Assembly: GCF_000252125.1 (NCBI RefSeq)
Contig: NZ_AHKF01000016.1
Coordinates: 1 to 64,000 of the forward strand
DNA from: Flavobacterium frigoris PS1
GTDB taxonomy: Bacteria; Bacteroidota; Bacteroidia; Flavobacteriales; Flavobacteriaceae
Length of the DNA stretch: 64,000 bases
Direction of reading: 5' to 3'
Both the position numbers and the translations under genes were made by a program. A model generated the notes under the pieces. The model was not told the origin of the DNA. It was given only the letters and a program-made list of their open reading frames with translations, and made no database searches. Positions within the stretch are counted from its first letter, which is position 1; the number at the start of each line of letters is the position of its first letter. Below, piece by piece: positions 17,556-26,198 of this stretch.

Positions 17556-18533
17556 ATGAATGTCACTTCCCAAATAAAGCAACCCATCTTTAAAGAAATG
17601 GAACTTTTTGAAAAAAAGTTCTATGAATCGATGACTTCACAAGTGGCTTTACTGAACAGAATCACGTATTATATCGTAAATAGAAAAGGGAAGCAAATGC
17701 GTCCCATGTTTGTTTTTCTCACAGCAAAAATGGTTTCTGAGGGAGTTGTTAATGAAAGGACTTATCGCGGGGCTTGTGTTATTGAGTTAATTCATACAGC
17801 AACATTAGTTCATGATGATGTAGTCGATGACAGCAATCGCCGTCGTGGTTTTTTCTCCATTAATGCACTTTGGAAAAATAAAATCGCCGTACTTGTTGGA
17901 GATTATTTACTCTCAAAGGGATTGTTACTTTCTATAGATAATGGAGATTTTGATTTGCTAAAAATTATTTCTGTCGCAGTTCGCGAAATGAGCGAAGGCG
18001 AATTACTTCAAATAGAAAAAGCGAGAAGACTGGACATCACAGAGGATATTTACTACGAAATAATTCGGAAAAAGACAGCGACTCTTATTGCTGCCTGCTG
18101 TGCACTTGGTGCTAAATCTGTTATTGAAGATGAGCCTCAGGTTGAAAATATGCGAAAGTTTGGCGAGCTTATAGGAATGGCTTTCCAAATAAAAGATGAC
18201 CTGTTCGACTATTCAGAAGATGCTATTGGGAAACCAACTGGGATCGATATAAAAGAGCAAAAAATGACTTTGCCGCTCATACATGTTTTGAATACCTGCA
18301 CCTCAAAAGAAAAAAGCTGGTTAATCAATTCCATAAAAAACCACAACAAAGACAAGAAGCGAGTAAAAGAAGTGATTGCCTTTGTTAAAGACAATGAGGG
18401 TTTGATCTATGCTGAGAGCAAAATGGTCGAATTCCAACAAGAAGCGTTGTTGCTATTGAACAACTATCCCAACTCTGAATTTAAAGATGCACTAATCTTA
18501 ATGGTAAATTACGTTATTGAAAGAAAGAAGTAG
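17556..18533 (+). CDS. ispB: Polyprenyl diphosphate synthase (octaprenyl/solanesyl type)
   Basis: 325 residues from the ATG at 17556. Both aspartate-rich motifs are present: D87-D88-V-V-D91 in HDDVVDDSNRRR and D214-D215-L-F-D218 in KDDLFDYSED; GKQMRPMF near residue 45-52 is the substrate-binding stretch. These trans-prenyltransferases build long all-trans chains (the side chain of menaquinone in this group) from IPP. Product chain length cannot be set from sequence. I rejected the start at 17505 because a promoter box lies between the two starts. Confidence 0.9.
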   Translation: MNVTSQIKQPIFKEMELFEKKFYESMTSQVALLNRITYYIVNRKGKQMRPMFVFLTAKMVSEGVVNERTYRGACVIELIHTATLVHDDVVDDSNRRRGFFSINALWKNKIAVLVGDYLLSKGLLLSIDNGDFDLLKIISVAVREMSEGELLQIEKARRLDITEDIYYEIIRKKTATLIAACCALGAKSVIEDEPQVENMRKFGELIGMAFQIKDDLFDYSEDAIGKPTGIDIKEQKMTLPLIHVLNTCTSKEKSWLINSIKNHNKDKKRVKEVIAFVKDNEGLIYAESKMVEFQQEALLLLNNYPNSEFKDALILMVNYVIERKK

Positions 18534-18605
18534 TTTTTTTTAATAAACTTATAGCGCTGTAATTTAGCAAGTTATACATTTATTTGTCTTTTTTTAAATT
18601 CCCAT

Positions 18606-18634
18606 ACAACCTTTTTACATTGTCAATCGTCTAT
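18606..18634 (+). promoter_or_regulatory. Putative ECF-type promoter of the sigma factor gene
   Basis: ACAACC at 18606-18611 and CGTCTAT at 18628-18634 give an AACC / CGTC pair with 16 bases between, the classic spacing of group 4 (ECF) sigma promoters and unlike the TAnnTTTG boxes elsewhere in this window. It would start transcription about 20 bases before the TTG start at 18661. Confidence 0.5.
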
Positions 18635-18660
18635 ACTAATAGAAACCCTTTACAAAGACT

Positions 18661-19221
18661 TTGAAAGTAATCAATTTACATCAGGAGGAAAAAGAAATAA
18701 TTCAGCTTGCTGTCGATAATAATCGTCAGGCACAGCAGCAAATCTATACTCGGTTTTCTCCAAAAATGTTAAGTATCTGTCGGCTATATGTAAAAGATAT
18801 ACAGCAAGCCGAGGATGTAATGATTACCTCTTTCATGAAAGTATTTACAAGCCTTAAAAACTTTCAGCACAACGGAAGTTTTGAAGGTTGGATTAGACGA
18901 ATTATAGTCAATGAATGTATTTCTTTTTTACGAGTGAATAAAAAAGTAAATTTTATTGAAGATGCAGTTTATGTTGAGGAAAGTGACGAAGTAGAAGAAT
19001 GTGAATTATCATCAGATGACATTCAGTTTATGATAGATAATTTAGCTGTTGGTTATAAGATGGTTTTCAATTTGTATGCAATTGAAGGTTTTAAGCATAA
19101 AGAAATTGCTGTCATGCTTGAGATAAGCGAAGGAACTTCTAAATCGCAATTGTCACACGCGAGGAAAATTTTGCAACAGCAAATTAATGCCACAAAAAGT
19201 TACGACTATGGAACTAAATAA
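18661..19221 (+). CDS. ECF RNA polymerase sigma factor
   Basis: 186 residues, TTG start (the only start that gives the full conserved N-terminus). Region 2 is seen as AQQQIYTRFSPKMLSICRLY and FMKVFTSLKNFQHNGSFEGWIRRI; region 4 as FNLYAIEGFKHKEIAVMLEISEGTSKSQLSHARKIL. The length fits the Bacteroidota RpoE-like ECF group. The next gene is a one-helix membrane protein with its start overlapping this gene's end, typical of an anti-sigma partner, and the upstream AACC-N16-CGTC signal suggests autoregulation. Confidence 0.93.
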   Translation: MKVINLHQEEKEIIQLAVDNNRQAQQQIYTRFSPKMLSICRLYVKDIQQAEDVMITSFMKVFTSLKNFQHNGSFEGWIRRIIVNECISFLRVNKKVNFIEDAVYVEESDEVEECELSSDDIQFMIDNLAVGYKMVFNLYAIEGFKHKEIAVMLEISEGTSKSQLSHARKILQQQINATKSYDYGTK

Positions 19222-19879
19222 ATTAGATACAATAATAAAAGACAAGTTAGAGGCTAGAACTATTGAGCCTTCTAATGAAGCTTGGGGAAAGTTAGAAGCA
19301 ATGATGGTAGTTGCTGAGAAACCAAAACGCTCCTATTCTTGGATATACATTGCTGCCAGTTTTGTAGGATTGGCAGTTATAGGTACATTATTTTTTGCTC
19401 AAAACGAAAAGCTAATAATGAATCCAGAGGTTGAGGTCGTTGTCAAAGAATTAGTAGTGCCTAAAACTATTTTAAAACAATCAAACACCAGTCCTTTAGT
19501 TACTAATAATAGGAATGCTGCGTCTAGTGATAAAGTAGTTGTTTCTAAATCTATTTCAGTCGTAAAAGAGAGTGCGACGATTAATGCCTTAAACAAAAAT
19601 CAAATAAGCCAGGTTTCAGTCATCAATCAAAAAAAAGAATCAAATTCAATCACGTCACAAACTCAAACCAGTACGCTTGAAATGCTAGCTGCCTTACAGA
19701 ATGCTACACCAAAAGAAAAGCAAGTAAATTCTAAGCAAATTGTACATGTAGATGCTGCTAATTTACTCACTCAGGTCGATGGAGAACTAGAGCTTTCTTT
19801 TCGAGAAAAAGTAATCAATAAAGTCAGTAAGAATTACCAAACGGTAAAGGTAGCTTTCGCCAATAGAAATTTCGAATAA
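19208..19879 (+). CDS. Putative anti-sigma factor (single-pass membrane protein)
   Basis: About 223 residues from the ATG at 19208, which overlaps the sigma gene stop by 14 bases; an upstream start at 19187 is possible but less likely. Residues 1-45 are cytoplasmic (MELNKLDTIIKDKLEARTIE, then PSNEAWGKLEAMM), followed by one membrane helix (YSWIYIAASFVGLAVIGTLFF) and a low-complexity periplasmic part rich in N, S, T and K. The N-terminal layout with a P-S-x-x-A-W motif recurs in Bacteroidota genes located after ECF sigma genes. No zinc-type anti-sigma motif (HxxxCxxC) is present. The assignment rests mostly on position and topology. Confidence 0.65.
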   Translation: MELNKLDTIIKDKLEARTIEPSNEAWGKLEAMMVVAEKPKRSYSWIYIAASFVGLAVIGTLFFAQNEKLIMNPEVEVVVKELVVPKTILKQSNTSPLVTNNRNAASSDKVVVSKSISVVKESATINALNKNQISQVSVINQKKESNSITSQTQTSTLEMLAALQNATPKEKQVNSKQIVHVDAANLLTQVDGELELSFREKVINKVSKNYQTVKVAFANRNFE

Positions 19880-19912
19880 AATCATCAATCAATCAATCTT
19901 AAATTAATTATC

Positions 19913-21019
19913 ATGAGAAACGTAGTTATTTACTTAACGTTATTATTGTGTCTTTTAGCCAGTAAAATGCTAGCACAAGATACTTTTGAAAAACAAGCAA
20001 AGAATATTGCTTTAAAAATCGAGAATATTACTAATGAACAAAAAGCTGCATTAAAAATAGAAGTTGAAGAAGTGAACTTTCAATTAGAGAAAGGAAAGCT
20101 AACTATAGAGGAGGCAAATGCAAAAAAGCAACAGTTGGCGCAGGCGAGAGCGACTATAATTGAAAACAAAGTTGCAGTTGCTCAGCAAGAATTAAGAGAC
20201 TTGGTGCAACAAAAAGTGGACGGTAAAATTAATAGTCAGGCAGAAGATGGAAATGGGGCTGAAGGAACGATGATTAATATTATAGGCGGAAGTAATGACT
20301 CTATTGGAAAGAATAAGACTGAAATTAACTTGACTTCTATGAAAGTCTATAATGGACAAAATGATAAAGAAAATCGTCAATCAAAACGTACCACAAGTCA
20401 AGTCGTTTTTGCAGCAGGTTTAAATAATTTAGTTACAGATAAAAGCGTTGAAAATTCAGATTTCAGGTATTTTGGATCTCATTTTTACGAATTGGGTGTG
20501 ACTTATAATTCAAGAATACTTAAGGATGCTAATTTATTACATGCTAAATATGGTTTGTCGGTTATGTATAATAACCTTCGTGCTACAGATAATAGAAGCT
20601 TTGTAGTGAACGGGAACCAAACCAACTTAGAAGTAAACTCGATTCATCAAGAAGATTCTAGATTTAGAACGGTTTCACTTGTAATTCCAGTTCACTTAGA
20701 AATTGATTTTTCTAAATCTAAAGAAAGGGACGGAAAAACTTATTTTAAAACTCATGATAATTTTCGTGTGGGTTTTGGTGGATATTTTGGCACAAATTTA
20801 AAGTCGAAACAAATTATAAAATACGAGGATGGGGATTATAAATCAAAAGAAAGAGTGAAAGGCGATTTTAATGCTGAAAAAATTATTTATGGATTGAGTT
20901 CTTACATTGGTTATAAAGCTACCAGTTTGTATTTTAAATACGATTTAAATCGGTTGTTTTCAGATAATGAATTGAAACAAAATAACGTATCCTTAGGTGT
21001 TCGATTTGATTTTAATTAA
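19913..21019 (+). CDS. Outer-membrane protein with helical N-terminal region, sigma-linked
   Basis: 368 residues, signal peptide ending near KMLAQ. Residues about 22-110 are charged and helical (FEKQAKNIALKIENITNEQK, AALKIEVEEVNFQLEKGKLT, IEEANAKKQQLAQAR), probably a coiled coil. The remainder is beta-rich with barrel-like strands and ends with SLGVRFDFN, a terminal aromatic strand. The three-gene order sigma, anti-sigma, outer-membrane protein suggests that it is the main target or sensor of the system. It is not a SusC. Function unknown. Confidence 0.72.
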   Translation: MRNVVIYLTLLLCLLASKMLAQDTFEKQAKNIALKIENITNEQKAALKIEVEEVNFQLEKGKLTIEEANAKKQQLAQARATIIENKVAVAQQELRDLVQQKVDGKINSQAEDGNGAEGTMINIIGGSNDSIGKNKTEINLTSMKVYNGQNDKENRQSKRTTSQVVFAAGLNNLVTDKSVENSDFRYFGSHFYELGVTYNSRILKDANLLHAKYGLSVMYNNLRATDNRSFVVNGNQTNLEVNSIHQEDSRFRTVSLVIPVHLEIDFSKSKERDGKTYFKTHDNFRVGFGGYFGTNLKSKQIIKYEDGDYKSKERVKGDFNAEKIIYGLSSYIGYKATSLYFKYDLNRLFSDNELKQNNVSLGVRFDFN

Positions 21020-21042
21020 AAACAAATTGTAATTAATTACCA

Positions 21043-21086
21043 AGTACATTACTCCATTTAAGTAAAATTGAGTAATGTGCTATGGT
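21043..21086. terminator. Stem-loop between converging genes
   Basis: AGTACATTACTC pairs with GAGTAATGTGCT (one G-T wobble) around a 15-base loop and is followed by a T-rich stretch. It lies between the forward sigma operon and the reverse-strand regulator. Confidence 0.65.
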
Positions 21087-21097
21087 TTTTAATCTCT

Positions 21098-21727
21098 TTA
21101 TATTGCTTCTATTATCTTTGCTTTATTCACTAGATCTACTAAATTTGTAACGTTTAGCTTTATAAGTAATCTTAATTTATAAGTACTTATCGTTTTTTCG
21201 TCTAGGCTTAATATTTCTGCAATTTCATTATTCTTTTTACCGGCACTTAAATACCGTAACACTTCTACTTCTCTATTGGAAAGTTTTCGATGTAGTCGTT
21301 CCCCTTTATTTTGTTTCGCTATTAGTGAAAGGTTTGTTTTTATAGTCTCATTCATGATAATCTCTCCTTGATTAACTTTAACGATAACTTTTCCTAAATT
21401 TTCTAATTTTTCGGTTTTATGGACATATCCTGATACCCCTGCTTTAATAGCATTTGGCGCATAAATTTGCTCAGAAAGGCCACTGAAAATTATAATTTTT
21501 GTTGTTGGATGTTTTGTTAAAATTGTTTTGATTTCAAAAATACTTGAAAGCTCTTCTAATTCTAAATCCAAAATTAAGACATCAATGTCTTTCGTTTTAA
21601 GTAATTCCGTAACCATTGAAAATTTGTTGACATTAGCAACGATACTAATCTCTGGATGGTTTTTGAAATACGATTTTATCCCTTGATGGATGGCGGGATA
21701 ATTATCTGCTAAACAAACTTTTATCAT
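21098..21727 (-). CDS. NarL/LuxR-type response regulator, paralog A
   Basis: 209 residues. The receiver domain (about 1-120) has the phosphorylation site at Asp54 in LILDLEL, the switch serine in IIIFSGL and the conserved lysine in YVHKTEK. The DNA-binding GerE helix-turn-helix covers about 145-205 (LSNREVEVLRYLSAGKKNNE). It is a close paralog, by eye about 75-80% identical, of the gene at 33077-33706. It is convergent with the sigma operon and lies downstream of two kinase genes on the same strand, which are possible partners. Confidence 0.9.
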   Translation of the reverse strand: MIKVCLADNYPAIHQGIKSYFKNHPEISIVANVNKFSMVTELLKTKDIDVLILDLELEELSSIFEIKTILTKHPTTKIIIFSGLSEQIYAPNAIKAGVSGYVHKTEKLENLGKVIVKVNQGEIIMNETIKTNLSLIAKQNKGERLHRKLSNREVEVLRYLSAGKKNNEIAEILSLDEKTISTYKLRLLIKLNVTNLVDLVNKAKIIEAI

Positions 21728-21795
21728 GATATTTATTTTAGTGTTAATGGAATAATTGTTTTTAATTTCAGTTTTGTATGTAAATGAATGACTAA

Positions 21796-22869
21796 CTATA
21801 TGTTTAATGGTAGCAGTATTTTTATCGTGGTTCCTTCTTTTTCTTTAGAACGAATGCTAAAAACACCTTTTATTTTTTTTATAATGATTCTGCTAAGGAA
21901 AAGACCTAAACCCAATCCTTGTTGTTCCTGTTGCTCCCTATTGAACTGTTGTGTGGCTCCAATTCTATTTAACTCATTTTCACTAAATCCAATGCCAAAA
22001 TCTTTAATAACTAATTCGTAGAATTCTTGATTGTATATACTGCCAGAAACCATTACAATTGTATTGTGAGGCGAAAATTTTAAAGCATTGTCAATTAATT
22101 CAAAAAGGATAAAAGACAAGTTCTCCTGGGAAATTTTTACATCTGCTTTATCAATTGCGTACGTGATTCTTTTTTCTTGATTTTCGTAAACTTCAAATAT
22201 TTTACTTTTTACTTTTAGAAAAATATCTAATACTGGAGCGTATGAATTATCTTCAAATTTTAGTATGTTGCTCTTTACGTTTTGATACAACATAATGTTT
22301 TGCAAAGTCCTATTCAATCTTTCGCCAGATATTTTTATAGCTTCATAAAATTTTAAGACGTCTTCCTTCTCAATGTCTTCATTTTCGATCAAAAGATCTA
22401 TAGGAGCCAAAATTCCATTAAGAGGAGTATTTATTTCATGTAAAAAGGATATTTTGTTACCTATATAAATGTTACTATATGCATTTTTTATTTTATTAAA
22501 TCGTTCGATTTTGTTTTTCACAATTTCAATCAATTCATCTATTTTAAAAGGCTTTGTGATAAAATCATCGGCGCCGTTTGTCAGGCATTTTCTCATTTGA
22601 TTTTCTCCATTCATAGCTGTCATGAAAATAAACGGAATCGAGCTTAAGTCAATATTTTCTTTGATTAATTGATGAAACATATTGCCATCCATAATAGGCA
22701 TCATGATGTCACTTATTATCAAATCAGGGATCCAGGAATCTAATATATTCAAAGCCTCTTGCCCGTTAGATGCTGTTTTGACAATATAGTTTTCGTGGAT
22801 TAGTAGTTCAGAAATAGTTTCTCTTAAATTTATTTCATCATCGACCAGCAAAATTTTATTCTTGTTCAT
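21796..22869 (-). CDS. Receiver-histidine kinase fusion protein (soluble)
   Basis: 357 residues. The order is reversed compared with normal hybrid kinases: an N-terminal receiver (acidic D10-D11, Asp54 in IISDIMMP, Lys106 in FITKPF), then HisKA with His144 in FLHEINTPLNG, then HATPase_c (FELIDNALKFSP, IKDFGIGFSENE, GLGLGLFLSRII). There is no membrane segment. It overlaps the upstream kinase gene by 14 bases, so the two are translationally coupled; the receiver is probably phosphorylated by that kinase and controls this second kinase. Its output regulator could be the LuxR-type protein just downstream. Confidence 0.85.
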   Translation of the reverse strand: MNKNKILLVDDEINLRETISELLIHENYIVKTASNGQEALNILDSWIPDLIISDIMMPIMDGNMFHQLIKENIDLSSIPFIFMTAMNGENQMRKCLTNGADDFITKPFKIDELIEIVKNKIERFNKIKNAYSNIYIGNKISFLHEINTPLNGILAPIDLLIENEDIEKEDVLKFYEAIKISGERLNRTLQNIMLYQNVKSNILKFEDNSYAPVLDIFLKVKSKIFEVYENQEKRITYAIDKADVKISQENLSFILFELIDNALKFSPHNTIVMVSGSIYNQEFYELVIKDFGIGFSENELNRIGATQQFNREQQEQQGLGLGLFLSRIIIKKIKGVFSIRSKEKEGTTIKILLPLNI

Positions 22870-24823
22870 AAGGGAATTGTAATTTTATAATTGTTCCATC
22901 ATTTTCTTTGGTTTTTAGTTCTATTGTTCCGCTTAAAAAACGTGTGAATTGCTTGACGATAACTAAACCTAAACCAGATCCTATAATAGTATTTGTATTT
23001 GAAGCTCTAAAAAAGGAAGTGAATAAATGTTCTACCTCATGTTCGGGTATTCCAATTCCGTAATCAATTACTTCTATTTCTAATTTATTCTCTAAATAGT
23101 TTATGATTAAACAAGGGGTAGCTTTACCAATGGAATATTTAAAAGCATTATTAATTAAGTTTGTTAAAATGTGGATTAACAAGGATTCATCAGAATAAAA
23201 GGTTTTGCGTTCTCCTTTCGTTATTACTTTGATTTTTCGTCCATCAGGAGTGTTATTAAAATAGGTCTTTATTAATAGTTTAACAAATGCATCAAAGGAT
23301 ATTGGTTTAATCTCTTTTTTTAATTTTTGAGATTCATATTTTGCGAAAACTAAAATATTATTCATCAATTCAGTCATGCGATCGACCTCTCTTTTTATTC
23401 TGTTTGTAATAGGCTTAATTGCAGGATTTTTGTTTAATTTTAAATCTAAAAGTTCCGTATTTGAATATATGACAGTTAAGGGGGTTCTAAATTGATGGGA
23501 GGCCATTGATACAAATTCAGATTTCATTTCATTGAATTTCTTTTCTTTAATAAGTGCAGCTTCCCTTTTTTCATCTATTTCAATACGTTCACTAACGTCT
23601 CGGCTGCAGGTTTGTGTCCCAATGACTTTGTTGTCAGTGTTTACAATGTTTTTCCCCGTAGTTTCCAACCAAACATAAGTTTGATCTTTTTTTCTAAATC
23701 TATAGGTTATGACAGTGTGTTTTCCACTGCTTGCTAATTCGTTAGAGGCAGCCATAACGTATTTAAAGTCATCGGGATGGACATAATCAGAGGCTATCTT
23801 ATTAATCATTTGATCTGTTTCGTAACCTAAGATTTCTTTAAATGAATTTGATAAATAGATGTAGCTAGTGTCTAGATTATGTTGGCATATTATATCGGTC
23901 GTATTTTCGGTAATAAATCTATATTTTTCTTCTGATAATTGTAGTTGTATTTCTTTTTCTTTAATATCAGTTACGTCAATATGGGTCCCAATTATTTTTA
24001 ACGGAGTACCATCATCATCTCTTTTTAAGATGCCACAATATTTGACCCATATAATGTGTCCTTTTTTATGATTCATTCTCATTATGCCACTATATTCATC
24101 TGAAATATTAGCGATGTAATTATGAAGATTTTTTTCAACCGCTTCTATATCGTCCGGATGCACGTTTTTTCGCCAGAAGTCATAACTGTGTTCAATAGTC
24201 TCTTTATCGTACCCAATCATTTCAGCCCAATAGTAAGAATACAAGGTTTTTTTTGTTGTTAAATCTAATTCCCACATGGCTTGATTGGTGCCAGTCATGT
24301 AGTAATTTAAATTTTCCATTTGAGTTCCTATCACTTCAGTCAATGCATCTTTAAAGGCCCTGATTCCAATATTCTTTGCAAGAATACTTAATGATCTGAC
24401 TTCTTCATTAATCCAATCAACTCTGTTGTGATTTTCATACCCTATAAAACCCCATAATTTGTTATTGCTATATATGGGGGTAAGAAGGAATGAATCTGTA
24501 TTTTTTGTTGCTAAATAGGTTTTAAATAGCGTTGGTTTTAATTCCTCTCGATACCCATAAAAACATTTGTTTTCAGGGATCATTATTTTTATTTCAGAAA
24601 AAAAATTACAGGAAGCGTCTGTTCCAAGCAACTTTACTGTCTTTTTTGTTTCAGAATCATAACTGTACTGAATTGATTCTGTTTCCATTTTAAAAACGTA
24701 GCAACTATTAACTTCTTGACTTTCTCCTAAAATTGTAATGCATAATTGTAATGCATCATCAAATTTTGGCTCGTCTAATAAAATATTATTCGCTAAAGAA
24801 ATTCCTAATAAATGGTTTTTCAT
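22856..24823 (-). CDS. GAF-PAS-PAS sensor histidine kinase
   Basis: 655 residues without membrane segments. Residues about 1-155 look GAF-like, two PAS/PAC units follow (about 165-285 with HPDDIEAVEK and IIGTHIDVTD; about 295-410 with HPDDFKYVMA and GTQTCSRDVSE), then HisKA with His443 in MASHQFRTPL and HATPase_c (NLINNAFKYS, VIDYGIGIP, GSGLGLVIVKQF). The signal is sensed in the cytoplasm, but its nature is unknown. First gene of a two-gene unit with the receiver-kinase fusion. Its C-terminal half is strikingly similar to that of the larger kinase at 27142. Confidence 0.9.
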   Translation of the reverse strand: MKNHLLGISLANNILLDEPKFDDALQLCITILGESQEVNSCYVFKMETESIQYSYDSETKKTVKLLGTDASCNFFSEIKIMIPENKCFYGYREELKPTLFKTYLATKNTDSFLLTPIYSNNKLWGFIGYENHNRVDWINEEVRSLSILAKNIGIRAFKDALTEVIGTQMENLNYYMTGTNQAMWELDLTTKKTLYSYYWAEMIGYDKETIEHSYDFWRKNVHPDDIEAVEKNLHNYIANISDEYSGIMRMNHKKGHIIWVKYCGILKRDDDGTPLKIIGTHIDVTDIKEKEIQLQLSEEKYRFITENTTDIICQHNLDTSYIYLSNSFKEILGYETDQMINKIASDYVHPDDFKYVMAASNELASSGKHTVITYRFRKKDQTYVWLETTGKNIVNTDNKVIGTQTCSRDVSERIEIDEKREAALIKEKKFNEMKSEFVSMASHQFRTPLTVIYSNTELLDLKLNKNPAIKPITNRIKREVDRMTELMNNILVFAKYESQKLKKEIKPISFDAFVKLLIKTYFNNTPDGRKIKVITKGERKTFYSDESLLIHILTNLINNAFKYSIGKATPCLIINYLENKLEIEVIDYGIGIPEHEVEHLFTSFFRASNTNTIIGSGLGLVIVKQFTRFLSGTIELKTKENDGTIIKLQFPYEQE

Positions 24824-24975
24824 TGTTATTCTATTCTGCGTAATAGTTTTACTACTTTAATTAAAAAATAATTTCAGTATAAATGTATTTTATTTTAATT
24901 TTTCATTACTTTTCATTACTGATAATTTAAAATTATAAAGTAATATTTTAAAAACTGAATTAATATTTTTGGTAA

Positions 24976-25731
24976 ATGATAACAGCCCCGTTTAAAATAG
25001 TTTTAATAGAAGATGATTTGAATTTAGGAGCTTCAGTCGTTGAGTTGCTTTTCTTGAATAATTTTGAAGTGAGTTGGCTTAAAAATGGAGTTGAAGCCCT
25101 CGATTATTTACAAAATAATATTCCTGATATTATTATTAGCGATTTGATGATGCCTTTAATGAATGGAGAAGAATTGTTTCTTAAAATTAGAAAAATAAAG
25201 AAATTTAATACTATTCCTTTTATCATTATTACTGCAAATAGCAATGATGAGGTACGCTACAGACAATTGAAAAATGGCGTAAATGATTATATAATGAAGC
25301 CATTTAAAGTGAAGGAGATGATTTTTAAAATAAATAATATTTTAGCTCTTAAAAAGCAAATTGAAAATAAATTTACTCCTGATCCTTTTTCTAAGGTTAC
25401 AATAAAGCTTTCTGAGAAAGATTTTATTTTGTCTATAAATGCTATTTTATCTAAAGGCATGAAGTCTACTATGGATATTAATGAAATTGCAAATTCATTG
25501 CATTTCAGTAGATCTACATTAGATAAAAAAATAAGAAAGCGGACTAATAAAAATATTAGTCAATATATAAGAGAGTTTAAATTGGATTATGCCATTAAAC
25601 TGATCAATCTTGGCGAAAGGAATATACAGTTCTTAGTTGACGAGACAGGCTTTAATTCTTTTTCTTATTTTTCTACTAGTTTTAAAAATTATGTTGGTCA
25701 AAGCCCAACTGATTATATAAAAGCACTTTAA
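24976..25731 (+). CDS. Response regulator with AraC-type DNA-binding domain
   Basis: 251 residues. The receiver occupies about 5-120, with D13-D14, Asp56 in IIISDLMMP and the lysine of YIMKPFK; an AraC double helix-turn-helix occupies about 155-250 (MDINEIANSLHFSRSTLDKK, then FLVDETGFNSFSYFSTSFKN). It is transcribed away from the GAF-PAS-PAS kinase, with 152 bases between the starts, so it may control or respond to that kinase. Unlike HTCS proteins it lacks a sensor and kinase. AraC-type response regulators are common in Bacteroidota. Confidence 0.9.
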   Translation: MITAPFKIVLIEDDLNLGASVVELLFLNNFEVSWLKNGVEALDYLQNNIPDIIISDLMMPLMNGEELFLKIRKIKKFNTIPFIIITANSNDEVRYRQLKNGVNDYIMKPFKVKEMIFKINNILALKKQIENKFTPDPFSKVTIKLSEKDFILSINAILSKGMKSTMDINEIANSLHFSRSTLDKKIRKRTNKNISQYIREFKLDYAIKLINLGERNIQFLVDETGFNSFSYFSTSFKNYVGQSPTDYIKAL

Positions 25732-25859
25732 TTGTAACGTCTTTAAAGGTCATTTAAGTTATCAATCGTTATTTTTAAATCATTGATTATAAGTGTTGAT
25801 TTTTACTACAGAAACAATAAATTTAGGTTTTATATTATAAACTTAATCTACACGCTGCT

Positions 25860-26024
25860 ATGATTTTTAGACCTTCAGAGGAAAGTTGGGAAGAATTAGA
25901 TGAGATTTTAAACAATAAAATAATAGTCAATAATGACATAAAAGTGTTGTTAACTTTAGGGTTTGTTTTTTTTTCATTCACTATTCTGTTGCTTCTTTTG
26001 GTAGATGTTTTTTTTAACTCTTAA
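25860..26024 (+). CDS. Small single-pass membrane protein (54 residues)
   Basis: An ATG frame of 54 codons. The N-terminal half is charged (MIFRPSEESWEELDEILNNK) and the C-terminal half is one hydrophobic helix (about residues 29-51), a plausible small membrane protein. It lies 128 bases after the AraC-type regulator and is followed by a long perfect stem-loop, so it has the layout of a real short gene. There is no recognised family and no clear ribosome-binding site. It might also be a chance frame; the hydrophobic run and the terminator argue for a gene. Confidence 0.45.
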   Translation: MIFRPSEESWEELDEILNNKIIVNNDIKVLLTLGFVFFSFTILLLLLVDVFFNS

Positions 26025-26042
26025 TTGAAATATTTGCCTACT

Positions 26043-26104
26043 AAAATCACTTTCTTTTAAGCCTATTTAGCTAAATGGAATTAAAAGAAAGTGATTTTTA
26101 TTAA
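26043..26104. terminator. Long stem-loop after the 54-residue gene
   Basis: Left arm 26043-26060 and right arm 26081-26098 pair perfectly over 18 bp. The 20-base loop itself contains the palindrome ATTTAGCTAAAT. The right arm ends in TTTTTA, so it probably works as a terminator. Confidence 0.6.
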
Positions 26105-26198
26105 AATTAGATTATGAGTATTTAATTTTAAATTATCAATTAAAACTACTGTACAGAAATCACAAATTTTTACTTTTGGACCATGATTTGGGGATTAT

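Noticed and set aside
24061..24300. Possible frameshift in the GAF-PAS-PAS kinase
   Set aside because: The frame is open throughout and the PAS/PAC motifs follow each other in order, so the gene is intact.
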